Below, in pieces: positions 1-8,086 of a stretch of 36,594 nucleotides of DNA. Source of the DNA: a virus; the IMG/VR virus record IMGVR_UViG_3300036785_000510, positions 1 through 36,594 of that record. One strand, written 5' to 3'. Position numbers and translations under genes: made by a program. How positions within the stretch are numbered: position 1 is the stretch's first letter; each line of letters opens with the position of its first letter. Under the pieces are notes generated by a model, which was not told where the DNA came from, searched no databases, and worked only from the letters and a program-made list of their open reading frames with translations.

Positions 1-1
1 G

Positions 2-343
2 CAAGATAAAGTGCAATTTGATTCGCGTTTGTCTGTTATTCCTGAGTACAATAAATATAGGGATCGTGTGGAACAGGTGTATCAAGATCAACTTAATAAG
101 GGTGCATACGTTTCTAGGAACATGATCCTGTCTTATTTAGTTGGAGAAGCAGATAGAGAAATTAGGGAAAAATCTTCCAAAGTAGTTAGCAAGGCAAAGA
201 GAGATGCTTCCGAGAATCTGCAACGTCAACAAACTAGGCCATCGTCTGTTAGAAGTGGCGTTTCTTCTTCTGGCGGTGAAGGTAAGAAGAGCGCGAGCGA
301 TGTTCTAAAGGAACGGTTGGAATCAGGGGCTTATAACCAGTAA
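2..343 (+). CDS. probable scaffold-like/head assembly protein, C-terminal part (5' truncated)
   Basis: The frame is open to the left window edge, so this is the end of a longer gene; the GTG at 11 need not be its start. The visible 113 residues are highly charged and predicted largely helical, with a Lys/Glu-rich middle (REIREKSSKVVSKAKRDA), a Ser/Gly-rich linker (about residues 77-92) and a last short helix. No enzyme motif is visible. It lies 23 bp before the major capsid gene, the usual place of scaffolding proteins in N4-gp56-type phages. The scaffold assignment rests on position and composition only; a head vertex or unknown virion protein is equally possible. Confidence 0.5.
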   Translation, partial: QDKVQFDSRLSVIPEYNKYRDRVEQVYQDQLNKGAYVSRNMILSYLVGEADREIREKSSKVVSKAKRDASENLQRQQTRPSSVRSGVSSSGGEGKKSASDVLKERLESGAYNQ

Positions 344-366
344 GTCTCGTAACATGGACAACGTAA

Positions 367-1722
367 ATGGCAGTCACTACAGCAGTCTCTCTAGCCGCAG
401 ATGTCTCGCGATTTTTAGCTGAAGATTTATTGGAACTTACCCATTCCGATTTGGTCTTTGACGATTTTGCAGAAAAACTAACATTGCCGCCCGGTAGCGG
501 TACAACTTATACTATGACACGGTACGCTAGATTGCCAGTGTCTTATGCGCCTACCGCCGAAGGCGTTCCTCCCGTAGCAACCCCACTACAAATTTCTCAA
601 TCGACGGTTGCTTTGCAACAGTGGACCGCTCTCGTTACCATTACGGATGTGTCTACTAGGATCATTAAACATCACGTATTCGAGATCGCTAAAGATCGTC
701 TCCGTATGTCCGCTTCGGAACTTCTCGATAGGAATGCGGCGGTTACTTTATTCGGGTTTACGCAGGTTAATTATGTCAATGCGAAGGGCGGCAGGGGCAA
801 TATAGCTGCTACCGATGTAATGAACCCGCAAGAACTTCAGCGCGCATCGTCTATGCTACAGACTTTAGGCGCTCCTATGTTTAGAGGACCTAAAGGTCCA
901 CTCGTTAAAAAGAGTGCTAAAGAGGGTCAGCCCGATGCTCTTAGCGAGCCTAGAACGCTTCCTCATTGGATCGCTATTCTGCATCCGTTCATGATGGAGG
1001 ATTTGCGCAACAATCCGCAAATTCAATTGGATTCGTTCTATTCAGGTAATCATCGGCTTTATAATATGGAAGTCGGCCAGTGGTCAGGCATTAGATTTTG
1101 CGCTTCTAACATGGTTCCGTTCTTTGTCGGAACGCCAATTGCTACAGGTATTGGTGCGATTACCGGTGGGTCTTTAGCGGCTGGCAACTATCAGATCATC
1201 GTCACTGGTTCCGATAACATCTTTCAGTACGAGACTCTTATATCTCAACAATCTGCTTCTATTAATGTTGCGTCTGGCGTCGCTGGGTCTATCTCCGTTA
1301 CCGTTCCTTCTACTCCCGGTTACACTTATTCGGTTTATATAAGCGCGGTAGGTTCTGCGGTAGTTCAGAATCTTGCGGCGTCCGTGTCCGGTCCTACTCA
1401 AGGGCCGTTGCAAGGCATGGCGACCCAGATCGCGCCCGGTGCGACCATCGTGCTGACCGGGATCGGCGCCGCCAAGGTGCCTCCCGCCGCGCCTGCGAAC
1501 GGCGTGACTGTCTATCCCATGTTTTTGTTTGGCGAACACGCTTTTGCGAGAGTGACGTTGGACGAGATAGAGGTGAATTATCTCGATTCGGCAGAGAAGA
1601 CCGATCCTGCTAATCAGTTGCGAATGGCATCGTATAAGTTCTACAATGGTTATTTCCTAAAGAATAATGCGTTTGCTATTCGTATCGAGGGTTCTTCGGC
1701 TGGCTCGTTAACGTTCAACTAA
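367..1722 (+). CDS. major capsid protein, N4-gp56 family, with inserted beta-rich domain
   Basis: 451-residue shell protein with an HK97-type fold expected for the N4-gp56 family. Family-like stretches are the N-terminal helix with LTHSDLVFDDFAE, the TYTMTRYARLP strand, the TALVTITDVSTR segment, and the C-terminal YPMFLFGEHAFARVTLDEIE block. Between residues about 258 and 377 the family-typical core is interrupted by a Gly/Ser/Thr/Val-rich stretch (AAGNYQIIVTGSD, SISVTVPS, YSVYISAVG) that reads as alternating beta strands, resembling an Ig or fibronectin-type surface domain. The end of this insert, bases about 1385-1505, is clearly GC-richer than its surroundings. ATG start; genes for other head proteins follow directly. 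Confidence 0.9.
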   Translation: MAVTTAVSLAADVSRFLAEDLLELTHSDLVFDDFAEKLTLPPGSGTTYTMTRYARLPVSYAPTAEGVPPVATPLQISQSTVALQQWTALVTITDVSTRIIKHHVFEIAKDRLRMSASELLDRNAAVTLFGFTQVNYVNAKGGRGNIAATDVMNPQELQRASSMLQTLGAPMFRGPKGPLVKKSAKEGQPDALSEPRTLPHWIAILHPFMMEDLRNNPQIQLDSFYSGNHRLYNMEVGQWSGIRFCASNMVPFFVGTPIATGIGAITGGSLAAGNYQIIVTGSDNIFQYETLISQQSASINVASGVAGSISVTVPSTPGYTYSVYISAVGSAVVQNLAASVSGPTQGPLQGMATQIAPGATIVLTGIGAAKVPPAAPANGVTVYPMFLFGEHAFARVTLDEIEVNYLDSAEKTDPANQLRMASYKFYNGYFLKNNAFAIRIEGSSAGSLTFN

Positions 1723-1732
1723 TAGGTGCAGT

Positions 1733-2050
1733 GTGCCGCTAGGAACTTTGGGGACTACAACGAATGTAATTCTCCCCGCTATTCGTTGGAACGCGGCAGG
1801 GCAGTCCATATTTCCCGCCGATTGGGCCGCGTTGAATGCGTTGGTAAAGAGTTCTCTAAGCGGTGTCGATAGTACGACTATTCAGCTAGGTACGGCCATC
1901 GGCGTAGGTCTTCTGTTCGTTCCTGGCCGAGGTCAACTAAGACTGTATGAGGGAGATTATATAGCAGTAGACCCTAATACGGGAGAAGTGATGGTTATAG
2001 GTGCTGCAACCGCCGCCGCTGCGTCTTGGCACGCAGTCGCTAACACATAG
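1733..2050 (+). CDS. small head protein, function unknown
   Basis: 105 residues from a GTG start 10 bp after the capsid stop, preceded by AGGTG. Sequence is mildly hydrophobic and Gly/Ala-rich, with a probable beta-strand section (TIQLGTAIGVGLLFVPGRGQLRLYEG split by turns) and the short motif EGDYIAVDPNTGEV, which looks like a beta hairpin. Its place immediately after the capsid gene suggests a decoration or minor head protein, but no family is recognised. A second GTG two bases upstream is out of frame. Confidence 0.7.
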   Translation: MPLGTLGTTTNVILPAIRWNAAGQSIFPADWAALNALVKSSLSGVDSTTIQLGTAIGVGLLFVPGRGQLRLYEGDYIAVDPNTGEVMVIGAATAAAASWHAVANT

Positions 2051-2059
2051 GGTAGTACG

Positions 2060-2191
2060 ATGAAGAAGCCCAAGGGGAAGAAAGCTGTAAAAGTAGAAAT
2101 AGCGAAGAGAGTGGGAAAAGGCGATAAGGAAAAAGAAAATCCATTGATGAAACATATGGGTGTTAAAAAGGCGATGAAGGGTGGCTACTAA
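2060..2191 (+). CDS. 43-residue lysine-rich protein
   Basis: Short ATG-initiated gene that fills the gap between two head genes: it begins 9 bp after the previous stop and overlaps the next gene start by 11 bp. The product is very basic (MKKPKGKKAVKV at the N-terminus, MKKAMKGGY-like end), with about one third Lys. Such small basic proteins in head operons may bind packaged DNA, but that is inference. Tight packing and overlap are the main support for it being translated. Confidence 0.6.
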   Translation: MKKPKGKKAVKVEIAKRVGKGDKEKENPLMKHMGVKKAMKGGY

Positions 2192-2594
2192 AGAACATAT
2201 CCTTTCTAAAGAAGATTGGATGCGCATCAGAGAAGATGCGGCTAAACAAGTTAACGACGAACGTAAGAAGGAGTCTATGGCTCTTGCTCTTCGCGAAGCT
2301 GTCGATGACGAAAGAGCTAAGTATGACGAGAAACTAGAGCAAATTGAAATCACAATAGATATACCTGCATATTCTAAATACATTTTGATCAATCGAAAAT
2401 ATTATTATCATGGAGAAACATATACTATATCTAGGTGCCTTGCCGATTCCATTCGAGATCAAATGGCTCAGTGTTGGAGCATAGAGAAATTAGCGGGTAA
2501 TCCTAACCTTAAAGACTATAAAGCGGTGAATATGGGAAGCGTTTCGGCTCATAGCGGTACTGCTTCTCCTCCCGGTAAATTGGTGAGAGTATGA
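2181..2594 (+). CDS. conserved-type phage head/virion protein, function unknown
   Basis: 137 residues from GTG at 2181, overlapping the preceding small gene. The first 55 residues are charged and helical (coiled-coil-like; EKLEQIEI), followed by a compact domain with IDIPAYSKYILINRKYYYHG, reading as beta strands followed by a helix and ending in a flexible Ser/Gly/Pro tail. This helix-plus-strand layout resembles uncharacterised proteins that accompany N4-gp56-type capsids, from memory only. It overlaps the next gene by 4 bp (ATGA), suggesting translational coupling. Confidence 0.7.
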   Translation: MATKEHILSKEDWMRIREDAAKQVNDERKKESMALALREAVDDERAKYDEKLEQIEITIDIPAYSKYILINRKYYYHGETYTISRCLADSIRDQMAQCWSIEKLAGNPNLKDYKAVNMGSVSAHSGTASPPGKLVRV

Positions 2595-3061
2595 CGGTAT
2601 TTTCCAAAGAAGAAGCTATGGAGGCTGCAAAAGAAAATAAAACATATTATAATGATTTACGTAAACAAGATGATCGTATTGCGATAGCCGTTGGGGTGAC
2701 ATATAAATTCGACGAGAAGGGAAGTGCAGTCAGTTGGCAAACTACTATGCCGCAAGAAGCTACAGACAGGGCAATATCGCAAGTAGTTGATAAAATTCAT
2801 AAGGCAGTTGGCAGACAAATAGGTTGGATCAGGATTCATACTATCGATAATCATTTACAAACATTATTGACACAACGCGCGCAGTTAGAGTATGATATGA
2901 AGTCTATAGAGGATAAAAATCCAGATATGGATAGAATTAGCAGAGATGCTAAAATTGCGTATAACACAAATAGAGAAAATTTGATAAGACATGATATATT
3001 GATTAACAGTTTAAAAAGGGAAAAAGGCGAGTTGTTAATAGCGTTCGGTGTAAAGGAATGA
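2591..3061 (+). CDS. hypothetical head-region protein with long helices
   Basis: 156 residues, start ATG overlapping the previous stop (ATGA). The protein is strongly charged and mostly helical: the second half (DNHLQTLLTQRAQLEYDMKS and following) has a heptad-like pattern and could form a coiled coil. No catalytic motif is visible. AT-richer codons than the neighbours. The operon position between head genes and the head-tail adaptor suggests a structural or assembly role, not demonstrated. Confidence 0.65.
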   Translation: MTVFSKEEAMEAAKENKTYYNDLRKQDDRIAIAVGVTYKFDEKGSAVSWQTTMPQEATDRAISQVVDKIHKAVGRQIGWIRIHTIDNHLQTLLTQRAQLEYDMKSIEDKNPDMDRISRDAKIAYNTNRENLIRHDILINSLKREKGELLIAFGVKE

Positions 3062-3064
3062 TTA

Positions 3065-3772
3065 GTGCCGTTAAGTGCTGCTCAAATTGTACTGAGAGCT
3101 TGTCAGATAGCAAACGTTCCTGGCATGGTTGTTCAGGCCGGCCAGTATCTTAACGATATCCTTACCGAGCTTAATCAAGAATACGATTTGAATATTGCGT
3201 TGCATACAGCTATAGTTACTATTAATGGCGCTACTGCTACAGGTCCTTATCCGTTACCCACCGATTATCTCAGGGCTTCGTCGAGAGACATAACTTATAC
3301 CATTAATGGCGTTCCATATATTCTTACGCAGATAAGTTTGGCTCAATTCGATAGTTTAATAAATACCGTCGCCGATGCCGGTTATCCTTATAATTATGCT
3401 ACCGACGTTTCTACTAAACCTGCAAGCTTATTTGTATATCCTCCCCCTGTATTAACGATACCCGTCCAATTTAGATATTGGGGGAATTTGCCGGATATAC
3501 CGACACCCGAGACTTCGCCAATCGTTCCTTGGTTCCCAAGCCAGAATTATTTAAAAGTCAGGCTTGCCGGGGAATTGATGCGGGATGCCGGAGATCCTCG
3601 CGCTAACATTTATCTTGGCGACGGTCCTTCTGGAGCGGTAGGGATATTGAGACGGTGGTTAAATTTGCAAGGTGATAAAGAAGATATTATAGAACATGTT
3701 CAATTAGACGCGAGATTTTTCGGAGCCAGTAGAGCATACTATCCGCCCAGTAAGGCCACCGGAGGGATTTAG
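3065..3772 (+). CDS. head-to-tail adaptor protein (P22 gp4-like/tail accessory)
   Basis: 235 residues from GTG at 3065, 3 bp after the preceding stop. The helical N-terminus (SAAQIVLRACQIANVPG, GQYLNDILTELNQEYDL) followed by beta segments (YPLPTDYLRASS, IPVQFRYWGNLPDIP) and a C-terminal helix (VRLAGELMRDAGDPR) is the pattern of the tail accessory factor family that seals the portal in P22-like and related short-tailed phages. In that family the protein forms a ring under the portal. It precedes the gp10-like gene, interrupted only by a homing endonuclease. Assignment is by pattern, not search. Confidence 0.65.
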   Translation: MPLSAAQIVLRACQIANVPGMVVQAGQYLNDILTELNQEYDLNIALHTAIVTINGATATGPYPLPTDYLRASSRDITYTINGVPYILTQISLAQFDSLINTVADAGYPYNYATDVSTKPASLFVYPPPVLTIPVQFRYWGNLPDIPTPETSPIVPWFPSQNYLKVRLAGELMRDAGDPRANIYLGDGPSGAVGILRRWLNLQGDKEDIIEHVQLDARFFGASRAYYPPSKATGGI

Positions 3773-3796
3773 GTCTATGCTCGAAAGGAAATTTAT

Positions 3797-4348
3797 ATGC
3801 CACCTAATAAATTGAATGATACAATCTCTGTGGATGAGGTTAGAAGATTGTTTAGTTACGATCCTGCGGAAGGAGTGCTTAGACATAAGTGCGAATATAG
3901 TAGGGATACTGGTCAACGGGGCCGTCCTCGTAAAATTGGTTCTCTGGCTGGTTATTACGATAAATCTACAGGGTATCGTAAAGTGGAAATTAACGATCAT
4001 AGTTATGCAGTTCATAGGTTGATACATTTATATGTTACAGGCGAGTGGCCCGAATACGAGATAGATCATATAGATATGAATCGAGAAAATAATAAGTGGG
4101 AGAATCTTAGGCCCGCTACTTCGTATGAGAATCAAAGAAATAGAACGGTTTATGTTAATAGTAGGTCTCAATTGAAATCTCAATTGAAAGGAATATATTA
4201 CAGTCAGGATAATGGCAAGTGGGGAGCAAAGATAAGAGTTAACGGTAAGGTTATATATTTAGGTCAATTCGACACTGGCGGAGAGGCATACGAAGTTTAC
4301 AAGAGTGCTATTGCAAGACTGCATGGCGAGTTTGCGAGGCATCAATAA
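3797..4348 (+). CDS. free-standing HNH homing endonuclease with AP2 DNA-binding domain
   Basis: 183 residues, ATG preceded by AAAGGAAA. The N-terminus (VDEVRRLFSYDPAEGVLRHK) is typical of phage HNH proteins. The HNH core lies at about residues 73-115: HRLIHLYVTG, then EIDHIDMNRENNKWENLRPAT, where the DHID and the NxxxNLR positions are the metal-binding and structural residues. An AP2-type domain follows (KGIYYSQDNGKWGAKIRVNG ... GEAYEVYKSAIARLHGEFA). These enzymes cut DNA at specific sites to spread their own gene. It sits between two essential tail genes and its TAATG overlap with the next gene shows clean insertion without loss of downstream coupling. Confidence 0.9.
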   Translation: MPPNKLNDTISVDEVRRLFSYDPAEGVLRHKCEYSRDTGQRGRPRKIGSLAGYYDKSTGYRKVEINDHSYAVHRLIHLYVTGEWPEYEIDHIDMNRENNKWENLRPATSYENQRNRTVYVNSRSQLKSQLKGIYYSQDNGKWGAKIRVNGKVIYLGQFDTGGEAYEVYKSAIARLHGEFARHQ

Positions 4349-6015
4349 TGCCTCAACCGCAGCCGCAATCGGCTCCTAGTCTTCCAAGAGTTCCTTATAC
4401 TTTTGTAGCTAAGACCGTATCGGATTCGGATTCCGATAACGAACGTACGGGAGCTATGTATGCGCTTACTAATTTAGTGCCTAATCAAGGTACTAAAGAT
4501 CAGTGGGTCCCTCGGCCAGCGGCCATTGCTTTTCCTGGTACGGTTGCACAGTTCTCTCCAGGTTTTGTGTCTGCTCAGATCGTTGTTGGCAATGTTATTT
4601 ATGGTATGGTGTCTAGTGCTTTGAATCCTGGATACGACCAACCATTTGCCTATAATATTTTAACTGATTCGTATATAGCTATCTCAGGTATTTTATCTAC
4701 TAATGTTCCTATCAGTCCACCTACTACAGGCGATTGGACGCCGCCTACTATGGATATAGTAGGTAATAAAGTTCTTGTGACGCATCCTGGATTTAGCGGC
4801 GTCGGCCAGAATTTTTTCGGTATGATAACGATTACGGACCCTACGACTTTAAGTTGGTCATGTCTTAATACGACTACTATAGTTCTTCCCGCAGTTCCTG
4901 TTTATGTAAAGAACTTTTTTAATAGAGCGTATTTTGTTTGCAACCTTTCGACGGGCGCCACTACGTATGCAAGCGATCAATTGTTAGGCGCTGTATCCGG
5001 TCAAGTTACGATGACTAATCCATATATATTAACTTATGGAGATAGCAGTAAGATTATGGCTCTAGGTGTATTAGGTCAGCATAATGTTATTGGCGGTATA
5101 ACTCAAACGCTATTGATATTCAAACAGAACAATGTATATTCTGTAACCGGAGATTTTAGTGCTGCTACTCCATTCGTTGGTTCCGTTTCGTTAAATTCTC
5201 TTAACATAGCTACAGGATGTATTGCGCCTTTAGGTATTTCTCCTATAGCAAGAGGACTTATATTTGTATCTCCAGACGGAGTTAGGATAATAGATTGGGA
5301 TGTTAAAGTTAGTCCTCCTATTGGTTTAGCTGGTACTGGAGTGAATAACCCATTTAAGAATGCTTTAGTTCCTAGTAGAATTGTAGTAGCCAGTTCTGGA
5401 GAAACCGTTAGATTTACCGTTCAAAATAATGGCGTTATAGGCCAACCTAATCAAGATTTTATTTACGATCTCGATAGGCAGGTTTGGAGCGGGCCGCATA
5501 CATTTCCGGCTAGCTTGATTTCTGCTTATTTAAGTAGCTATATAGTATCTCCTATAGGGGTTAAAGGTCTATGGCAATCGGATGTAATACCTACGAGCGG
5601 TAGTACATATACAGAAAATGGCGTAGCATTGCAGTGGACGTGGCTTACTCAATATATAGCTAATAATAATAGCGTTTTTAAACAGTCTATTAACTTGTCT
5701 ACTATTTATATAGCAGGCGATGGTAATGCTAATATATTTAGTGTTTCTGCTATAAGAGAAGATAATACGGTATTAGATACTGTATCTGTTTCAGTTATTG
5801 TAGGAACGAGCGGTTTGATATGGGATGTAGGAAAATGGGATGTAGGTCTTTGGGATAACGGCCCTCCCAGCCTTTTAAATCAAATACAAATACCATGGAC
5901 TCATGACTTAGTATTCGATAGAATAGCATTTAAAATAGTTGGGTCTTCTAGTCTAGGAGTTACTATAGGAAGTTTAAGAACGATATTCGAGTCGTTAGCG
6001 TATGTAGGTTTGTGA
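4348..6015 (+). CDS. tail hub / packaged-DNA stabilisation protein, P22 gp10-like
   Basis: 555 residues, ATG overlapping the previous stop. Almost entirely beta-strand in character, with an early NLVPNQGTKDQWVPRPA segment and repeated blades such as VIYGMVSSALNPGYDQPFAY, QTLLIFKQNNVYSVTGDFS, GLIFVSPDGVRIIDW and FIYDLDRQVWSG. The last three are the characteristic self-description blades of the gp10/tail-tubular-B type family, which extends the tail tube below the adaptor. A C-terminal repeat IWDVGKWDVGLWDNG forms a Trp-rich turn region that could contact the appendage. Length is close to P22 gp10 (about 470) and T7-like tubular B proteins. Confidence 0.75.
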   Translation: MPQPQPQSAPSLPRVPYTFVAKTVSDSDSDNERTGAMYALTNLVPNQGTKDQWVPRPAAIAFPGTVAQFSPGFVSAQIVVGNVIYGMVSSALNPGYDQPFAYNILTDSYIAISGILSTNVPISPPTTGDWTPPTMDIVGNKVLVTHPGFSGVGQNFFGMITITDPTTLSWSCLNTTTIVLPAVPVYVKNFFNRAYFVCNLSTGATTYASDQLLGAVSGQVTMTNPYILTYGDSSKIMALGVLGQHNVIGGITQTLLIFKQNNVYSVTGDFSAATPFVGSVSLNSLNIATGCIAPLGISPIARGLIFVSPDGVRIIDWDVKVSPPIGLAGTGVNNPFKNALVPSRIVVASSGETVRFTVQNNGVIGQPNQDFIYDLDRQVWSGPHTFPASLISAYLSSYIVSPIGVKGLWQSDVIPTSGSTYTENGVALQWTWLTQYIANNNSVFKQSINLSTIYIAGDGNANIFSVSAIREDNTVLDTVSVSVIVGTSGLIWDVGKWDVGLWDNGPPSLLNQIQIPWTHDLVFDRIAFKIVGSSSLGVTIGSLRTIFESLAYVGL

Positions 6016-6881
6016 TGGCTATAATTTCTCCTCTGCCGTTTATATTTCAACCTAGTACCGTTGCTTCGTCAAGTCAGGTCAACGCTGATTTTGCGCAAAT
6101 CGTGGCGAACGTCAATGCCAATGCTGCTCCGTTATCTGGAGTGGTTCCTCCCATATCGGTTGCCCCATCTGTTGTGTTTGGATTAGCTATAGGCAATTCG
6201 AGTAATGTTTCTTTAAGTGTAATAGCTGCATCGTTATTTTTATCTAATCCTTCTAATACTAGCAATGTAATATTAACATCGATCAATCAAACTCTTAACA
6301 CTGGTACTATTGGAGCAGGAGGATTAGATACCGGTACGATAGCAGCAAATACAATTTATTATATTTGGATTATATATAATCCTGTTTCTTTTGCCGTTTC
6401 AACTATAATATCGTTAAGTTCTACGGCTCCTGCGTTACCTATCGGTTATACATATCAATATCGCGTAGGTGTTATGGTAACCGATGGCAGTAATAATATT
6501 AGGCCGTTTAATCAATATGGTAAGCTTTTTCATTATATTCCTCCGGCTGGCGGAAAGCAACCTGTGGCTGCATCTGGCGTTGCGGGAAATATTTTAACCG
6601 ATCCTTCTGCTCTTATAACTGTTTCTTTAGCTACGTTAGTTCCTCCTACAGCTCATAAAATCGAGATAGTTATTGGCGGGGCTGGAGTTAATTTTGTAGT
6701 AGTTACGGGGAGTGGAACTGCCCCATTAAACGAAGCTTGCATCGTTGCTGGTTTTATTAATGCCGGTATTAGCGACTTCTATACTATTTATTTGGAGTCT
6801 AATAGCATCTATTATGGTTCGAACAGTGCATCAGGATATCTTTGTATATATGGATGGGAAGATTCGGTATTGGCGGTATGA
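6015..6881 (+). CDS. tail fibre/appendage protein
   Basis: 288 residues. ATG at 6015 overlaps the gp10-like stop (TGATG) and is preferred over the in-frame GTG at 6012. The N-terminus FQPSTVASSSQVNADFAQIV followed by NVNANAAPL is a recurrent virion-attachment start in short-tailed phage fibres. The rest is Ser/Thr/Asn/Gly-rich beta sequence with few charged residues, as expected for a trimeric fibre or knob. No depolymerase motif is visible. It likely determines host binding; receptor unknown. Confidence 0.65.
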   Translation: MAIISPLPFIFQPSTVASSSQVNADFAQIVANVNANAAPLSGVVPPISVAPSVVFGLAIGNSSNVSLSVIAASLFLSNPSNTSNVILTSINQTLNTGTIGAGGLDTGTIAANTIYYIWIIYNPVSFAVSTIISLSSTAPALPIGYTYQYRVGVMVTDGSNNIRPFNQYGKLFHYIPPAGGKQPVAASGVAGNILTDPSALITVSLATLVPPTAHKIEIVIGGAGVNFVVVTGSGTAPLNEACIVAGFINAGISDFYTIYLESNSIYYGSNSASGYLCIYGWEDSVLAV

Positions 6882-7336
6882 TCGAATTTGGCTGGGAAAA
6901 GTGGAGCAATTTGATATTAGAGGTAATGCCTTTATTTATCAGATATTGGAACGAGGAAGGGATTTTGTTCGGGAAAGAACTTCCTATGGATCCCGATTTT
7001 CAAGGCGCTTCCATGTGGGAACTGGCGGGGCGGCTGAGAATCTTCACCGCGCGGCGGGATTTGAAACTGATCGGCGTCAATGGGTTCAATTGCGGCGGCA
7101 CGCTTTTCCGGGCGCGGATCATTGTGGCAAATGGGCTTATCCTGTACCTTGTTCCCGAGGAGCGGCGTCGGCCGGAAAAGATCGGGAAGAGTTTGATCGT
7201 CGGTGCAGAGAGCGGGCTTAGGGAGATCGGAACGAGATTGATCGTGTATACGCCTTCTAGTACGGTGGATGTAGGTCCGTTACTGGAGCGTTTAGGATAT
7301 AGTCGAAGAGGCAGCAGCTACGAGAAGATGTTATAA
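6878..7336 (+). CDS. GNAT-like acetyltransferase fold protein in the tail operon
   Basis: 152 residues. ATG at 6878 overlaps the appendage stop (ATGA), which decides the start over the in-frame ATG at 6842. The central strand plus loop IILYLVPEERRRP-like segment (LILYLVPEERR) corresponds to the acetyl-CoA binding region of GNAT proteins, although the usual RxxGxG is degraded to RRRPEKIG. The C-terminal DVGPLLERLGYSRRGSSYEKML is a familiar end of a phage GNAT group. Substrate unknown; virion protein modification or a purely structural role are possible. Bases about 7020-7220 are GC-rich relative to both ends. Confidence 0.65.
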   Translation: MIEFGWEKWSNLILEVMPLFIRYWNEEGILFGKELPMDPDFQGASMWELAGRLRIFTARRDLKLIGVNGFNCGGTLFRARIIVANGLILYLVPEERRRPEKIGKSLIVGAESGLREIGTRLIVYTPSSTVDVGPLLERLGYSRRGSSYEKML

Positions 7337-7348
7337 CGGGAGATGGTA

Positions 7349-8083
7349 ATGGGTGGCGGCGGTGGAGGTGGCGGCAATCCGGCTACAGGATTTTCTCCTT
7401 CCTCGGGAGTAAGAGCATCGGCTAATGCTGCCGATCTGTCGAATTTAACGCAGGCTATGAAGGGGCCTCTGTATCAAGAAGAGAGTGCGTTTTTCGGCCT
7501 TACGCCTCAATGGAGTCCGTCTACCGGACAAGGGGGCGGGTTCGGGGGCGGGTTCGGGGGACAAGGTTTTAAAGGTGAAGGTAGCGACATTGGTACGACT
7601 ACTTTCGGTACGGCTCCGGGTCCTACGGCTTTCGGCATTCCGACTAGCAGCATAGCCGGGCAACTAGCCCTGAATGCGTTCGACCCTCAGAATGCTTTGC
7701 GTGCGCAACAAGAACAGCGATTGACGGATCAGACCAATAGCCAGCTAGCGGCGAGGGGCTTAGGCAACACTCCTATAGGAGCCGCTACTACGTCCAATGC
7801 TTTAGGCAATTTCGATATAGGATGGAACGCGCAACAGTTGCAGAACGAGATGGCGGGAGCGCAAGGGCTACAGAATTTGTATCAGGGCTTTGCCCAGACC
7901 GGTGCTACGATAGCCCAACCCGAAGAACAGGGAGCGCAGATAAATTTAGGTTTGGAGAGTATCGCTTCGCAAGCGCAGACCGAACAGAATAAGTTACAAG
8001 AACAGGCAAGAGAAGCTAATCAGAGCAGTCTCATGAGCGGGCTGAGCGGCGTAGGCGGAATGCTGGGTAAGAAAGGCGGCTAA
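7349..8083 (+). CDS. internal virion (ejection-type) protein, Gly/Gln-rich
   Basis: 244 residues. ATG at 7349 is preferred over 7343 because GGGAG at 7338-7342 then has normal spacing. The N-terminus is a run of eight glycines, followed by a low-complexity Gly/Phe section (GGGFGGGFGGQGF) and then a helical Ala/Gln-rich half with many regularly spaced polar residues (ALRAQQEQRLTDQTNSQLAA). This layout resembles P22 gp7/gp16-type or T7 internal core proteins that leave the virion with the DNA. No enzymatic motif. It heads a set of three internal-protein-like genes. Confidence 0.6.
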   Translation: MGGGGGGGGNPATGFSPSSGVRASANAADLSNLTQAMKGPLYQEESAFFGLTPQWSPSTGQGGGFGGGFGGQGFKGEGSDIGTTTFGTAPGPTAFGIPTSSIAGQLALNAFDPQNALRAQQEQRLTDQTNSQLAARGLGNTPIGAATTSNALGNFDIGWNAQQLQNEMAGAQGLQNLYQGFAQTGATIAQPEEQGAQINLGLESIASQAQTEQNKLQEQAREANQSSLMSGLSGVGGMLGKKGG

Positions 8084-8086
8084 ACG

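Noticed and set aside
6745-7221. Alternative rightward frame overlapping the GNAT-like gene
   Set aside because: Arg-rich shadow; the other frame has ATGA coupling and GNAT motifs.
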